From the NCBI GenBank assembly GCA_001599595.1, contig BCHH01000006.1, forward strand, positions 1,237,197 through 1,301,196: a DNA stretch of 64,000 bases, read 5' to 3'. Shown here one piece after another: positions 1 to 11,711 of the stretch (within the stretch, counting starts at the first letter, position 1; the number at the start of each line of letters is the position of its first letter). The position numbers and the translations under genes were made by a program. Origin of the DNA: Beverwykella pulmonaria (Eukaryota > Ascomycota > Dothideomycetes > Pleosporales > Melanommataceae). The notes under the pieces are model-generated. The model was not told the DNA's origin and made no database searches. It saw only the letters and a list, made by a program, of their open reading frames with translations.

Positions 1-3000
1 GACTTTGATTGGAATGCTGCGGTTGGGGCTGGGTCGAGGAGGTAGATTGTGAAGTGGCGGGGGGAGTAATCGGTTTGGTGAGGATGAGCCAGCCGTCCGG
101 AGGAGAAATGGTACCGAAAATAAATGCGCAACGAGCGTCACTCGACTTGGAGGCATCAAGTTTGGCAAGGTGGGTACGAACTTCATCAGAAACAGAGTCC
201 GAGAGGAGTATCGCCACATCAAAGACGTATTGGGCAGTCGCAGGGACAACCCCCAGAGCGGGATGTGTGAGAAGGGATTTGAGGCACCACAGAAGAGCAG
301 CCTGCTGTTGATTTCCAGCTTTATGCGATAGCACTGAGCTGTGAACGACGGCGAGGTGGAGGAGTGCATCGAGCCTGATTCTAATTAGCACTTGGACCGA
401 AGCGTGGTAAAAGGGCACTGACCATGGCCAAAGTTGTGAGAGCGGAAGCGTCTTGTTTGTTTGATCTGTAGGGCCAAATTTGCCCAATGCCTCTGTCATG
501 CCTTTGAGCCGGTCAATAAGTGCCCCAAAAGCAAAGGATTGGCCATCCTTCAGTGCTTCAGTAGCAGTAAAGTCGATGACTGTCAAGTATTTTCGAACAA
601 ACGCCTGGTCGTCTCTACCTAAGTGGTCGAACTCAGCTACATATGGCGCACAGAGAAAGGCAGAGGCGTTGAACAGTTCGCGTTCTGCATGCTCTCGTAT
701 CTAAACAAATGAGTGACCGAATTGTAACATTAGAGGGCACAGCATCATACCTTGCTTGTTAGGTCCGCTTCAAGCCCAGCAATCAGGTTACACCACGATG
801 ACTGATCTCTCTCCACAGCAGTCTTCACAGCTTGAAGAAGGGCCGATGAGATAGTCTCCGGGGAGGTATCAGCCGAGGCCACATCCACAGAGAAGATTTG
901 CCGGATCTCAAGTTGGCAAAACGGAAGCGATAACTCATTGGCTGAATCAACTATAGTGGCGATCTGTTGCTCTAAGCTCTTCTGAGAGAAATCTGCGATA
1001 TGGGTAAGCAATGCGGCCCCAACTACAAGAAGTTCACTGGAACGGCATACCTGAATGATGAACTGGATCCAGAAGTCCGTCAAGAAGAGACTTGATGTGA
1101 GAGCGTACTTCCGGCGAGTTGTTTTGCATCCCAACACCGATCGATGTTGACAGTAGCTGAATATCGTGGATGGCGAAATGTCTCGCCACAGTCAGAAGTG
1201 GCTTGCTCAACAACATAGCAGTGACCTGTGCTTGCACTGATGACGATTGTTGAGTGGACCCTAATTCGATCATCTTATGGATAGCTTCAAGAATTCGTCC
1301 CTCTGGGTCATGGCAAAGCTTTTGTTGTGCGAGTCGATATCGATAGGCATCCTGAGGCTGACAAAGGTGGTTGAGATGCTCCGAGGGAAGCAAGATGTCC
1401 AAACTTGCTACTGATATTCTCAGAGCTTCTTCTACACTGCTTGCAGCTCGTTTGCTGATGGATAGTTTTACAATGTCCAGAACCTTAGATAGCAGCATGC
1501 AACCGGAAGCAACCAAAGGGGGGAGTGCGGCAGATATGAGTCGTACCTGATTGCTCATGAATAGTGACATCAACCATTCGGTCAAGATTCCGTCAAAAGT
1601 ACTCTCATCGAAGCCACGCAGGCGATAGAACCAGACTGGGTAATTATCGAAATGATGCGAGGCTTTGTTGATCTGGTCTTCCAGGTTTTGGGTTATTTTA
1701 CCGAAAAGCCGAGTCATGATTTGTCGATCCATACTAGTACCGCTCGAGAGAATGCGATCGATCTCTTCCTCAGTATCCATAGCCGTGTTGACAGCCTCGA
1801 CCATGTTGTCGGAAGCTGGGGAGCAAGCAGCTAAAGAGTTCTTCTGCTCGTAACGGCTCAGATCATAGGCTAGCAACTGTATAAGTTGAGCATCTGCTCG
1901 GGCTATACGAGCAAGATCGGTGAGGCTGAGGATGAAGTCCCGTTCAGGAAATCGCACCGTCCTGATCGCGGCATACCTCATCGAGACTTTCATAAAGAGT
2001 GGTTCGAAAGCACCGATGGCATTGAATGTCTGGTGGTGGTAATGAAGAGTGTCGGCCACGGATGTCAGGACATCAGGATCTAAGGATGTAGAGACAACTC
2101 CGATAACGTCTGCAAGAATCGAGAGATCATCGAACGCCTCAATGTGGGACCTCACTATATGTAGATCATGCGCCGATATCCTGCACACAGCACTGGATTC
2201 CTCGACAGATGGGTCTTTGGTGGGTACACTAGAAAGGTTAAGAATTGTGCGAAGTAATAGACAGGGGTGGGTTGACTTACTGCTCGATCACCTCCACGTT
2301 CATGGCAACTTGCTGGCGTAGCCAAACACCTAGTTCCAGTTGTACGGAGGCGCTGAGATTCACAAGGTCGTTCATAGGTGGGGTATTAATCGTAGCTTCT
2401 ATGCCAAATAGATGAGGTGCCTGTCTTCGAATTTCATTTTTCGCATAGTCTAGGACCTGTGACTCCTCTTTTGCAGAATAGACTGTGCCTCGTAGGAGAG
2501 TATTCCTCAAAATACGGACTTGTTCTGGAAGTCCACTCAGTGGTATTTCTGTTATCAAACGTACTGGCCATGCCGAAGGCTAAGTTGCAAATCAGCTTGA
2601 GCTAGGTTAATAAGCAGTAGCAGAACTTACAGCAGACAGGTTAGCATTTTGGCTAAGAGAGCCAGTAGCTATAAGCCACTGAAGGTACCTGCCAGCGGAG
2701 AACGTCTTAGAACGAACCAATTCGGCAATGATCCGAAACACAACCCGAGGATCAGTACTTTTGTTCGAGTTCATAGAGTGCAAGTAGGAGAGTATGCTGT
2801 CGTCAATGTCTGCGCCTAGATGGCTCCATCTGCGAAGCAAGCGGGTGACGAGGTACACTCTGTGCGACCCTCCTCGATAGAATGAAGAAGCCCATTGCAG
2901 TACGGTTGAGACGAGGCGACTGGCATCGGAAAGCAGTTCCATACACTCATAAGCAAGAGTGTCGATGCGGACGTTTGCGCTGTAGTCCACAGAATCTAGC

Positions 3001-4737
3001 AGGTGGTATATTTGTCCAGCCAAGTCAATGGTGCTTGAAAATGTAGTCTTCGACGGGCGTAGCAAGCGTTTATTTCTCTGTTCGAGATCCGCGACAACAC
3101 GGTTGATCTGTGGAAGTGCACGTCGTTGAGAGAGATTGTGAAGAATTGGTCCGTGCTTGTCCCACGTTTTAGGGAGTAGTAAAGACGCAGGATTTGTGAA
3201 AAGGAGTCTGATGAGAGTTTCTTCAAGGAATGTAAGCACGGGGGAGGCTTCGCTTTCTTCCTCGAGTCGATAAAGCTGTCAGATGTTATTAAAAAGAATT
3301 GATATATGACCGAATGGTAACTTCTCACCCTTCCAGCGTGGTTCAGGAGTGACTCCGCTAAGCGTTTGCTCCGCCGGCGAGATGAGATAAAATCCGGCCA
3401 ATAAATAGACACTAGTAGAAGCCATAGAAACAAGCGTTCTGGTGGACACGTATCCAGGTTTTTGAGCACCCAGTCGAGGAAATGGTCTTCCTCAAGGAGA
3501 TGCTCTTTATACAGATGAGTTACCAGTTGCAGCCTAGAACATGTCAGTGCGAGTACTCATGAAATTCATAATTCCCTACGCATAAGTTATCCTGGGCTTC
3601 CACTCCTGCTGTCCTATAGTGGCTATTGTGCTGTCCAAAAACTGTTCTACAGAGCTTGTCCAACCTCTGACCCAAGTAATCGTGCCAGCCTGGCCTTTGC
3701 GTTTATGGGAGCGCATTTCGTTGATTCCAACGCACTTGGCCAACCACATGGCTCGAGGGATAGGTATATTCTTATTGAGACACTGATCGAGCAACACCTT
3801 CCCGGTGACACCATGAGGAATGGTGCGACTCAGTCTCCGCAATCCCACTGTTGGATTCGCCAGGTCGTGAAGCCACGCTTCTCGCGTCGAGTCTCTCAGT
3901 GTGAGCCGCGGAGGCGGCTTGAAAGTATTTGGCGCCGTTAAACGCCCATAAGCCTGGCGTTTCTCTAGTACAGCCACAAACAGTGTCGAGAGAGTCGACA
4001 GACCAGACTTGTTCTTCAAATTGGTCCACAACGAGGGCCGGGCGGTGTTCGTCTCGTTCATAATTTGAGGCTTGTTGTTAATTCCCTGCTTTACTAAGGC
4101 TTCGTTCAGCAGATCCTCGGATGGAATGCCGGTCCAGGGGAAGAAGTCGGCGGTTTCTAGCGCAGAGTTAACAATATCCCAGCCTAATATACAACCAACA
4201 CTTACTCCCTCCCGCGAATAAGACGGCCGACGGGGGTGCATCAGGGCTAGGAGGCTTGACAACAGCATTGTCTTTGACTCCTGTTCCACCAGGAAGTATG
4301 CGAGGTTGCTGCGAAAGGTCTCCGGCTAGAGAGGAGCCAGGCCGCGGAGGCACAGGCAGGTTGGCACCCGCGGTAACCGCCAGGCCATGAGGCGACTGGA
4401 TGGGCAGCTCGAAGCTGTTGTTTGCTAGACTGTTGAAAAAAAGCGGAGGCTTTCCTCTTGGGGGCGGCCGCACCACGTCGATGGATGCGGTGTGTATGCC
4501 ATCGAGGGGAGCAGGCTTGACTTTGGTGTTTCCGGGCCCTCGAGCCTTGGTCGACGTCTCCTCCGCGGACCGGCGCTCGCCCTCGAGGGCGGGATCAATG
4601 CAGTCCTGTTGCTGGACATATTGGGTATTGTTGTTGATGGGCTTCGAGGGCCGCCGCCGCACCTGGCCCCGTGGAGGCGCGCCACTCCCGCGGTGCTGCA
4701 GAGATTCGGAAATCCCTGGGCCAGGACGAGAAGTCAT
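1..4737 (-). CDS. MED12: Mediator subunit 12 (Srb8), 3' end beyond the window
   Basis: Subunit of the Mediator CDK8 kinase module, which represses or tunes RNA polymerase II transcription in the nucleus. Eight exons are visible: 4737-4206, 4156-3580, 3533-3329, 3275-2632 (donor at 2630), 2579-2281, 2228-1051, 992-751 and 700 to beyond position 1. All introns are 46-58 bp and frame-preserving. The N-terminus is low-complexity (Pro/Ser-rich). Exon 2 carries the Med12 signature: DFFPWTG, then RRLSRTIPHG and a block reading IPRAMWLAKCVG followed by a basic RSHKRKG. The remaining exons are helical with no recognisable motif, as is usual for the long Med12 middle region. The start is the first ATG before the Pro-rich segment. 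The reading frame is open to position 1, so the C-terminus lies outside. Family assignment is secure; individual splice sites are inferred. Confidence 0.93.
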
Positions 4738-5526
4738 CGCACCGAGAGCGGATTCATGGTCGGAGGGAGCGCAGGCGGGCTATGAAGAAGGCGGCTGGAG
4801 GGCAGCGTGGGGCCCGGCGCGCAGTGTGAGGGCAACCGTGGCATGCGCAACGTGCGAGTGGTGATGATGGGCGGACTTGTGGTGAGCGGTGCAGTACGGT
4901 GGGCGGACGAAGTGAGGGTTGAAGTCGGGCTATCTTACGACTAAGTTACGAGGAATCTGGATCGGGAACGGCAGGGAAAGCGAGCCGGTAGTGGGTCCTC
5001 TGATGGCTTGCGTGGGTAGGCCTGAGACCATTTCCAGCGCACACTCTGGGACAAGCCAACCGCCGCGGACTATCAGTCAGGTAGAAGCGTAACCTCTTCC
5101 ATATTGCCGCTGTCTCGGACACCGCAGCACCTGCTGCATAGCACCTGCCGCATAGCACATACATACGGCTCAAGGGTCAGGCACGCTGAGGCCGCCGTTC
5201 ATTCAGCGCTTCAGCTCTCCAGATGTCCGCGGCCATCGTAATTATGACCTGACGGTGATTTATGAGCAGCTCGTGCCCAACAGCGAGTACACCCGATCTG
5301 GCCGCTTCTGACTGATTGGTGGCGGACCCGGCTTCCCAAGGCTGTTGCCGCTTTCGCTTCAGCGTGACATCTCCTTGGCCGATCCACATCCGCGGCGTCC
5401 TCCACCTCCTGCACCTCTACCCTCCTACTCACGCCATTCATCGCGATTCTCAGGGCCGCCATCTCCGAGCCATTGACATTGACCATTTGATCCCATCTCA
5501 GTCCTTACTGCACCCCCAGCCCCGCC
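4738..5526. promoter_or_regulatory. Divergent intergenic region MED12 / Asterix-like gene
   Basis: About 790 bp between two divergent starts. It is GC-rich near MED12 and C/T-rich just before the + strand start (cacctcctgcacctctaccc, about 5402-5421), which looks like a fungal 5' leader. No convincing TATA box and no conserved coding frame were seen. Confidence 0.5.
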
Positions 5527-6269
5527 ATGGCGTCTCAACGAAAAGACATGCGGCGAGCCGACCTGAGTGCGTATCCTCACAGTGACCTGGGGTCACGTGT
5601 CACTGACATTGTCCAGTTGTTCCCTATGTGGAGCCAGCCAAAGAAAAGTCGGACAGTGACATGGCCAGTATGCTGCCCTCTGGCCAACCCAACAAGTTCA
5701 AGTTCAGCTTTGACATTCTGCGTCTAGGTACAATGGCCAGCACGTTGCCGATGGCTGCTGTACGTTTCCGCTTCCCATCCTGTGTTACACGGCTGATATT
5801 GTGTCTTAGATTTTCACTCGGAACAAGTAAGACTCCCTCGAAGCGGCCTGTGTTGGAAGATCTGTCAATTCTAACGTTGCGGCCTCTCCACAGGGTCGTC
5901 GGCTGGTATGACTCCTTTTCTACGTGTTGCGTTTATTGTACTAAACGTCACAACAGGACCGCCGTTGTATTTGCTTTGCAATCATGGCTCGCCGAAACCC
6001 CAGAGCAGAAGCGGACATCTTCTACACCGGCTTACTTCTCCGTCGGCATGTCCTGTGAGTCTTCTGCATCCCATTCCCAAACCCTGTGACTAATACTAGC
6101 ATCCAGTCATGTCTCTCCTCGTCGTGAGTCCCCTCCTGCCAGACGCACGACTTCGAGGACTAATTACTGTGTCACGTAGGGCTACATGCCGCTGTTCTTG
6201 CCTCCCCCCGTGAACCACGCCGGGGCAGGAAGTGTAACGGAGGCTCCGCCCGCAGCTCCCCCATCCTAG
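5527..6269 (+). CDS. Asterix/WDR83OS-like small ER membrane protein (PAT complex)
   Basis: Predicted 138-aa membrane protein of the Asterix (UPF0139) family. In animals this protein pairs with CCDC47 in the PAT chaperone complex, which shields nascent transmembrane segments at the ER. Seven exons: 5527-5566, 5617-5759, 5810-5826, 5894-5905, 5957-6054, 6107-6123 and 6180-6269, total 417 nt. Family features are the N-terminal acidic/polar segment, a hydrophobic stretch before FTRNK, the LQSWLAETPEQKRTSST loop, and a second hydrophobic stretch ending GYMPLFLPPP. The C-tail is Ala/Pro-rich. Exons 3, 4 and 6 are only 17, 12 and 17 nt, so automated gene callers could easily miss this gene. The family call rests on pattern memory; the exon chain is strongly supported by frame and splice signals. 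Confidence 0.85.
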
Positions 6270-6926
6270 GTTAGTAGGGCGAGTGTAGGGAACCTGTGAG
6301 GCCATCAAACAGGAAGGGTGAGCCCGGACGTTGCTGTAAGTCTGAAGCATTACGGATAGCGAGGGTGTAAGAATATAATCAAGATTGATCTGCGCGATTG
6401 GGACTGCCTCTGTTGTCCACTCTGACTCCATTGATATTGAGACTTTCGCTTGAAATTCACATCGCGATGACAGTCCAAGCACTAGATTGCATAATTCATA
6501 TAACACCACATGCAGGAGGCAGGGCGTTTGGCGAGGTCAGCAAGATAAGACGGGTGCAGCGCATGTTGCACAGAGCTGCAAACTGTGGAGCACCGAATAA
6601 AGACTGTGGCAATAGTGAATAGTGAATGATCGCAGCGAGTAGACTATTGAATCATAATGTTCGGTTTGCAGTTTGATGGCAGGCGGGTGTGGTGGCGAGG
6701 CGCGCGCTCGGACCACTGGCTGATTGACTGTGAAAAGGCTTCGCCGCCGGTCGCTGCGCTCGTCTCCCCCCGCCTTACTTCCTGTCGTCCTCCATAAAGA
6801 ACCACCCACCCACCACTACTCCACTCTCCACCACACGCACCCAGCATATCCTCAGCGACACATCGATCGCCTCTCTCACTTCACCACAACAGACTTACCC
6901 CAAGTTCCCGGGCCAAACAGCTGTTT
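6270..6926 (+). promoter_or_regulatory. Intergenic region upstream of SUI1
   Basis: No coding frame recognised. From about 6790 to 6900 the + strand becomes C/A-rich (cacccacccaccactactcc), typical of the leader of a highly expressed fungal gene, and this fits the eIF1 gene that follows. Confidence 0.45.
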
Positions 6927-7614
6927 ATGTCCATCGAGAATCTCAAGACTTTCGGTGAGTTCAACCGCCCCGCACAGCTGCTGAAACCTGGCATCATGCG
7001 GCGCTCACTCTCACTTCCCTTCCGGAGTCTTCTCGCAGCATCTGCACGAACTTCCCAGGCCTAGGCTACAAGTGGGCGTGCTCGTCGCTGCCTGCTAGTC
7101 CGCTTTTCTGTCCTCTCTCCGCCCGTCTCAGCCCCAGCATGCTAACTCAGCCTTGTAGACCCCTTCGCCGAGGCCGATGAGGATACTGGCGAAACCAAGC
7201 AGTCGCAGAACTACATTCACATACGTATCCAGCGTAAGTTTCTCTCTGCTCCTAACGTCGGCTACGCCGTGTCCTGGCGGCGCCTGCGCCTGGTGCTGAC
7301 ATGCACTAACTGCCCGCAGAACGCAATGGTCGTAAGACGTTGACCACGGTCCAAGGCTTGCCCAAGAAGTTTGATCAGAAGAAAATCCTCAAGGTCATCA
7401 AGAAGAAGTTCGCTTGCAATGGCACTATTGTCGTTGACACGGAGATGGGCGAAGTGATTCAGCTCCAGGGCGATCAACGCAAGGATGTTCAAGAGTTCCT
7501 CGTCGATAAGAAGGAAGGCCTAGGCCTCGATGCTAAGGATATCAAGGTGAGCATTGCGGTGCTTCTATTTCTCGAATGATGTCAACTGACACTCCACAGG
7601 TCCACGGTTTCTAA
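6927..7614 (+). CDS. SUI1: Translation initiation factor eIF1 (SUI1)
   Basis: 114-aa eIF1, which binds the 40S subunit near the P site and enforces AUG selection during scanning. Four exons: 6927-6954, 7159-7233, 7320-7546 and 7600-7614, total 345 nt. The N-terminus MSIENLKTFDPFAEADED is the standard fungal/animal eIF1 leader. The SUI1 core follows: IHIRIQQRNGRKTLTTVQGL, KKFACNG, and LQGDQRKDVQEFL, ending in the family-typical KVHGF. Length equals that of eIF1 elsewhere. The first intron (about 204 bp) is long for this window and sits in the leader-proximal codons, as is common in highly expressed fungal genes. Confidence 0.96.
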
Positions 7615-8359
7615 CAACCGGGATCCCTCACGCCGCGCGCCTTCGCTCCATGGGAATTTGCTATCCCGGACTTTGCTCTCATACATAATGAGAATCCACG
7701 ACCTTGGGACAAGCGCGAGGATGGGAGCACGATAACATGCTTTGGACGGATATATGTCGTCGCGGCGGTCAGAGAGCAGGCACTTTTCTTGTTTAGTTTT
7801 GTCAGGATGTTTAATGAGTTTGAGAGAGGTCACGGTGCCACAGTTTGAGAACAACGATAGCCGCTTTTTTCTCTTTTAGAGCAGCTGGATGTCGGTCATT
7901 CATTCGCTGATAGGAATGGACTTGTTTCTCAAATACTGTGCACTTGAGTGAATTGCTTGCGGTGAGAATTTGCTTTCAAATCATTGCTTTTTCTGTGACG
8001 CCATAGCAGATCTTGCGTGCACGACCGACATTTGGAAGCCACCGAGCACCTGTCTCCAAAATGTGCATCTACAGATCGTCGAAATAGAACGAAGAACGAA
8101 GGCACTATGACCTTAACTCCCTACAGTACATACGCTTCTTTTGCAATGCAATCTTGGTCTATTTTGCTTCGTATCAACGTTGCAGCTACTCGTCTTTGGC
8201 CATCCTCTCTTCCACTCTCTCTTGTTCATAATTAGGAAAGGCGATTTTGCCGAGCAAGATTGGTACGCAACTCGTAGTGCAGGCATCTTGTCCACTCTGA
8301 CTTGTACATTCCCGGTTGACTACTGATCATACATTTGTCGCCACCCAGCGTGCCCCAAC
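7615..8359. other. Convergent 3' region between SUI1 and the MBA1-like gene
   Basis: About 745 bp holding the 3' ends of two convergent genes. It is mixed sequence with T-rich tracts (for example ttttttctcttttag near 7866). No conserved frame or repeat was seen. Confidence 0.4.
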
Positions 8360-9515
8360 CTAGGTCTGGAATGCGATGACATCCCTCTGGAATTGCTCGT
8401 CCTCCTTAATACTATCCAGAGTGGTCTCTGACGCGAAACCCCAAACCTTCCACTCCCCCTCTGTCCCCTGTAGCACCTGTTTCTGCAAAACAAAATACTC
8501 CGTAACATCTTCTTCTGTGCGCGGCGTAGTCCCCGCATCTCTCTCCTCCTTCGTTTCAAGATCTTGCCCGTCCGGCGTCCACACTAGCGCGCGTTTCTTT
8601 CTCCTCGGCAGGTCTTGTACGCTAGGCACAGGAGTTCGTTTTGCTTGCAGCCGTTGCCGCGTTTTGATGCGGAAGACGACTTGTCGGATTGCGGTGTTTG
8701 GACGCCCCGGGAGGTTGAGTTCTGTGGCGATATTGGACATGACTTTTATTCTTTTCTGCGCGGTGTCTTCATTGAGAATTTTCCATTCCATTTGTAGATT
8801 TTTGGGTCGCAGATCCAGGCGCTTTTGGAGTTCTCTGGCGACGCCTGAGAGGCAAATTTCGGAGAGACGCTTTTCGTTTTTTCTGCGAAGTACAAATTAG
8901 TGAGGAGGAATGTGTGGTGGTGTGAAGCCAGTGATTGTGAGAATGTAGTGGAACCACTTACTTTGCGAAGAAATTGTACACATTCCGGTACTTGACAAAG
9001 GCTTCATCCTTCAACTCGCGTTTCTGCCACGGCCAGAAGTGGACCTTGAAAGTCGGGGACCCATTGGCGGTCTTCCTATACCACCAAAGCCTACACAATG
9101 GATCAGCGGTCTTGAAACTGGATCCGAGAGAGATACTCCATACGAGAGTAAGCCCTTGAACTTGGCTTTCACAAACTGCCATTCGTACTGCGCCCACTCC
9201 TTCGGATTCTTGACGGGTAACTTGAGCAGCGGCGCGCGGATGAAAGTCCCTACATACACAGAATCAACTCTGTGTCCAATGTACCAATCCGAAAGTCGCA
9301 AATATACCATTTATGAGCCCAAGGTCATCGGGCAGATTTGCATCGTCTTTGAAGGCCTCTGTTTGCATCGCCTGAGGCGACGGAGCTACCGTGGGCTTCT
9401 TTGTGGTTTTTTTCCGCAGCGCGACGGTGGTGCTGAATTGGCACGTGGGAGCTCGCTGGAAGAGACATTGTTGGTGCAGGGGCCGTAGTATTCGGATGGG
9501 GAGGTGTGTCGACAT
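8360..9515 (-). CDS. Mitochondrial ribosome-associated protein, MBA1/mL45-like (Tim44-like fold)
   Basis: Predicted 321-aa mitochondrial protein. Four exons: 9515-9308, 9249-9144, 9090-8962 and 8882-8360, total 966 nt, with introns of 52-79 bp. The N-terminus is Arg/Ser-rich and ends in a presequence-like FSTTVALRKK. The body has GTFIRAPLLKLPVKNPKEW and a WRxWWYRK-like aromatic/basic patch (LWWYRK), then YRNVYNFFAKKNEKRLSEIC, resembling the Tim44-like domain of Mba1 and mL45. These proteins hold the mitoribosome at the inner membrane to insert Oxa1 substrates. The C-terminal half (RQVVFRIKTRQRL) is the predicted beta-rich part of the domain. The start is the first ATG in frame. Which of MBA1 or mL45 is the closer orthologue cannot be decided by eye. 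Confidence 0.78.
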
Positions 9516-10026
9516 GTTGCATGTACAGGTCTGGACTGAACTGCGGAGGAGGGGAGTGGTGATGCGGGAATGGAGCTTTGAAGGGCTTGGCGAGCAGGGG
9601 TGGGAGTGGAAGTGCGGGCCCACGTGCGGACGTATTTGCGAGTCTGGAGTAATTATTTACTTGGGGTGGGTGTTTGCGCATGTGTAGGCAACGACCTACT
9701 TAACTGGGGCGAAGCTGCTCCACAAAAGGCCCTCCTTTCATTTGGTTGTCAAAAAGTGTTGCATGTGTGCATGTACTCATCCACATTCATGAAAGCTTCC
9801 CAAAAGGTTAACGGTTTCTATACACTAATTCGTGCCCTTTCATCTAGTCCATGCGATTGCAATATTTACTGTACAGGAAAAAATCTTACACATTCGAGTA
9901 TAAAATACCCGGGAATGCAGGTTGATAAATGCGTTGAAGCATCACCAAATATACCAGTCCATAATTCTTCAACCAATCCATGCAGCCCACAGTATACCAA
10001 AGAACGGAATACAAATCTGGAAAGGT
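9516..10026. other. Spacer between the MBA1-like gene and LIP5
   Basis: About 510 bp downstream of LIP5 and upstream of the MBA1-like gene, both on the minus strand. No coding signal. The part at 9720-10020 is A/T-richer and probably holds the LIP5 3' end. Confidence 0.4.
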
Positions 10027-11315
10027 TTAAACTCGGTTAATATCTTGTTCTACAGCTTGGGCATCGACAAGCCCATTCCTCTTAGCCGCTCGCTTCTTCA
10101 ACACATTCTCGATGAAGGCTTCACCGGCCTTGTAACTTGAACGCACGAGAGGGCCAGATGCACAGTAAAGGAATCCCATATCTAGAGCGCGTTGCCGCCA
10201 GAGTTCAAAGGTATCGGGCGTTACGTATTCGTGTACGGGCATGTGTCGTTTCGTTGGGCGCATGTATTGGCCGAATGTAACCACGTCAACATTGTTCTTC
10301 CGCAGTTCTATATGCAAAATCAGTACATTGCGGAATGAAATTGAGATGGTACGGAAGACTTGCCTTTCAGCGCATGCCACATCTGCTTCTCCGTTTCACC
10401 TAAGCCCAGCATCATGCTCGTCTTCGTAATAAGATCCGGCTTTGCTTCCTTTGCAGCTCTTAACACGTCCAGACTCTGTCTGAAATTCGCCCTTCGATCC
10501 CGCACAGATGGTGTGAGCTCCTCAACAGTCTCAATGTTATGTGCGTATACATCTAGTCCACTCAATGCGACTAGTTTCACCATCTCTGGATCTCCAGCAT
10601 AGTCGCCAGTCAACGCTTCGACAAGCATCGCAGGCGCCTTCTGTTTGATTTTCATAATTGTCTCTGCAAAATGCCGCGCACCTCCATCAGCAAGATCATC
10701 GCGATCCACAGATGTGAGAACAACATAGCCTAACCCCCATCTCTTTAATGCTTCGGCTGTGTTTTCAGGTTCGTGAGGGTCGAGTGGCGGAGGCGCCTTC
10801 GATGTCTTGACCGAGCAAAAACGACATCCACGGGTACATGTGTCACCCATCAGCATAATTGTCGCCGTTGCCGCACTTTTCGAGCTGCCACCCCAGCAAT
10901 CAGAAATGTTGGGACATCGCGCCTCTTCGCACACCGTGTGCAGACCTAGACCACGTAGGTCGCTTTTGATCTTCTTATAATTCTGATTTACAGGTATGGG
11001 CGTCTTCAACCACTCTGGCAGTCTTGTAATGGTCTTTTTACGGCCCTCAGGCCCGACTTGCGCGGTGCGGATCTCGTAGGCTTCGGAGGGAGGGAGAGGC
11101 GCATTGGGTGAGATGAAGTCATTGAAGGAGGGTCCTGCATTGATCTTGTCGCGGAATGTTGTTGAGGCTCGTGTAGTTTTTTTAGCTTGAGTCGTAAGAT
11201 TGGAGGAGGAATCTATGGCTGTAGCGAATGTTCGTCTGCACTGCGAGGGGCGCGTGAAGGACTGAAATGACGGGGACTGTAGAAGGCACCGAGATCGCGG
11301 AATTGAGACGGCCAT
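10027..11315 (-). CDS. LIP5: Lipoyl synthase, mitochondrial
   Basis: Radical-SAM enzyme that inserts two sulfurs into octanoyl groups on lipoyl domains in the mitochondrion. Two exons, 11315-10364 and 10307-10027, total 1233 nt, 410 aa. An Arg/Ser-rich presequence covers roughly residues 1-35. The auxiliary cluster cysteines lie in [13 protein letters not shown], and the radical-SAM motif is [22 protein letters not shown] and [17 protein letters not shown] are further LipA hallmarks. Near the C-terminus [12 protein letters not shown] supplies the conserved Ser of the auxiliary cluster. The single 56-bp intron begins with GC rather than GT (gcaagt at 10363); only this junction gives the conserved LKELRKNN reading. 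The gene is divergent from SEC21. Confidence 0.96.
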
Positions 11316-11711
11316 AGTGTATTATTTGGCAGGTTATGCAAAGGAAAATGTGAGAACAGGAAAAGAGAGTCTAGAGCCAACAATCTATGACTACAATAAG
11401 CCCGTGTTTGGCCGCACATTGAAGTCTTCCCCGATGCGCTGACATCAGCCGCCAAGCCACTCAAACAACACAAACACGCAGCCCACAATTGCTGCATGTC
11501 CCGAAGGAGGGCAACCTCGACGCACACCAATCCACCCTCACTTCTCCCCTACGCCCCCGGACCGAAATAATCTCCCCTCACGGCTCCAAAGCCCCACCCT
11601 CGACTCGCGGTGTTAATCCGACCACGTTGCCCAAGATTGGGGAGAGGACACGTTTGAACGAGCCGGGGACACCATACACACTTGAGCGAGGGCTCCTATT
11701 GAGCGATAAAC
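11316..11711. promoter_or_regulatory. Divergent promoter region LIP5 / SEC21
   Basis: 396 bp between two divergent starts, rich in C on the + strand (tcccctacgcccccgg near 11546). No TATA box or other assignable site was seen. Confidence 0.45.

Noticed and set aside
4400..4864. Long + strand frame antisense to the MED12 N-terminus
   Set aside because: It is a GC-driven shadow of the Pro/Arg-rich MED12 exon 1; no motif.
9011..9310. Frames reading through the MBA1-like introns
   Set aside because: They arise from intron read-through; splicing gives the family sequence.
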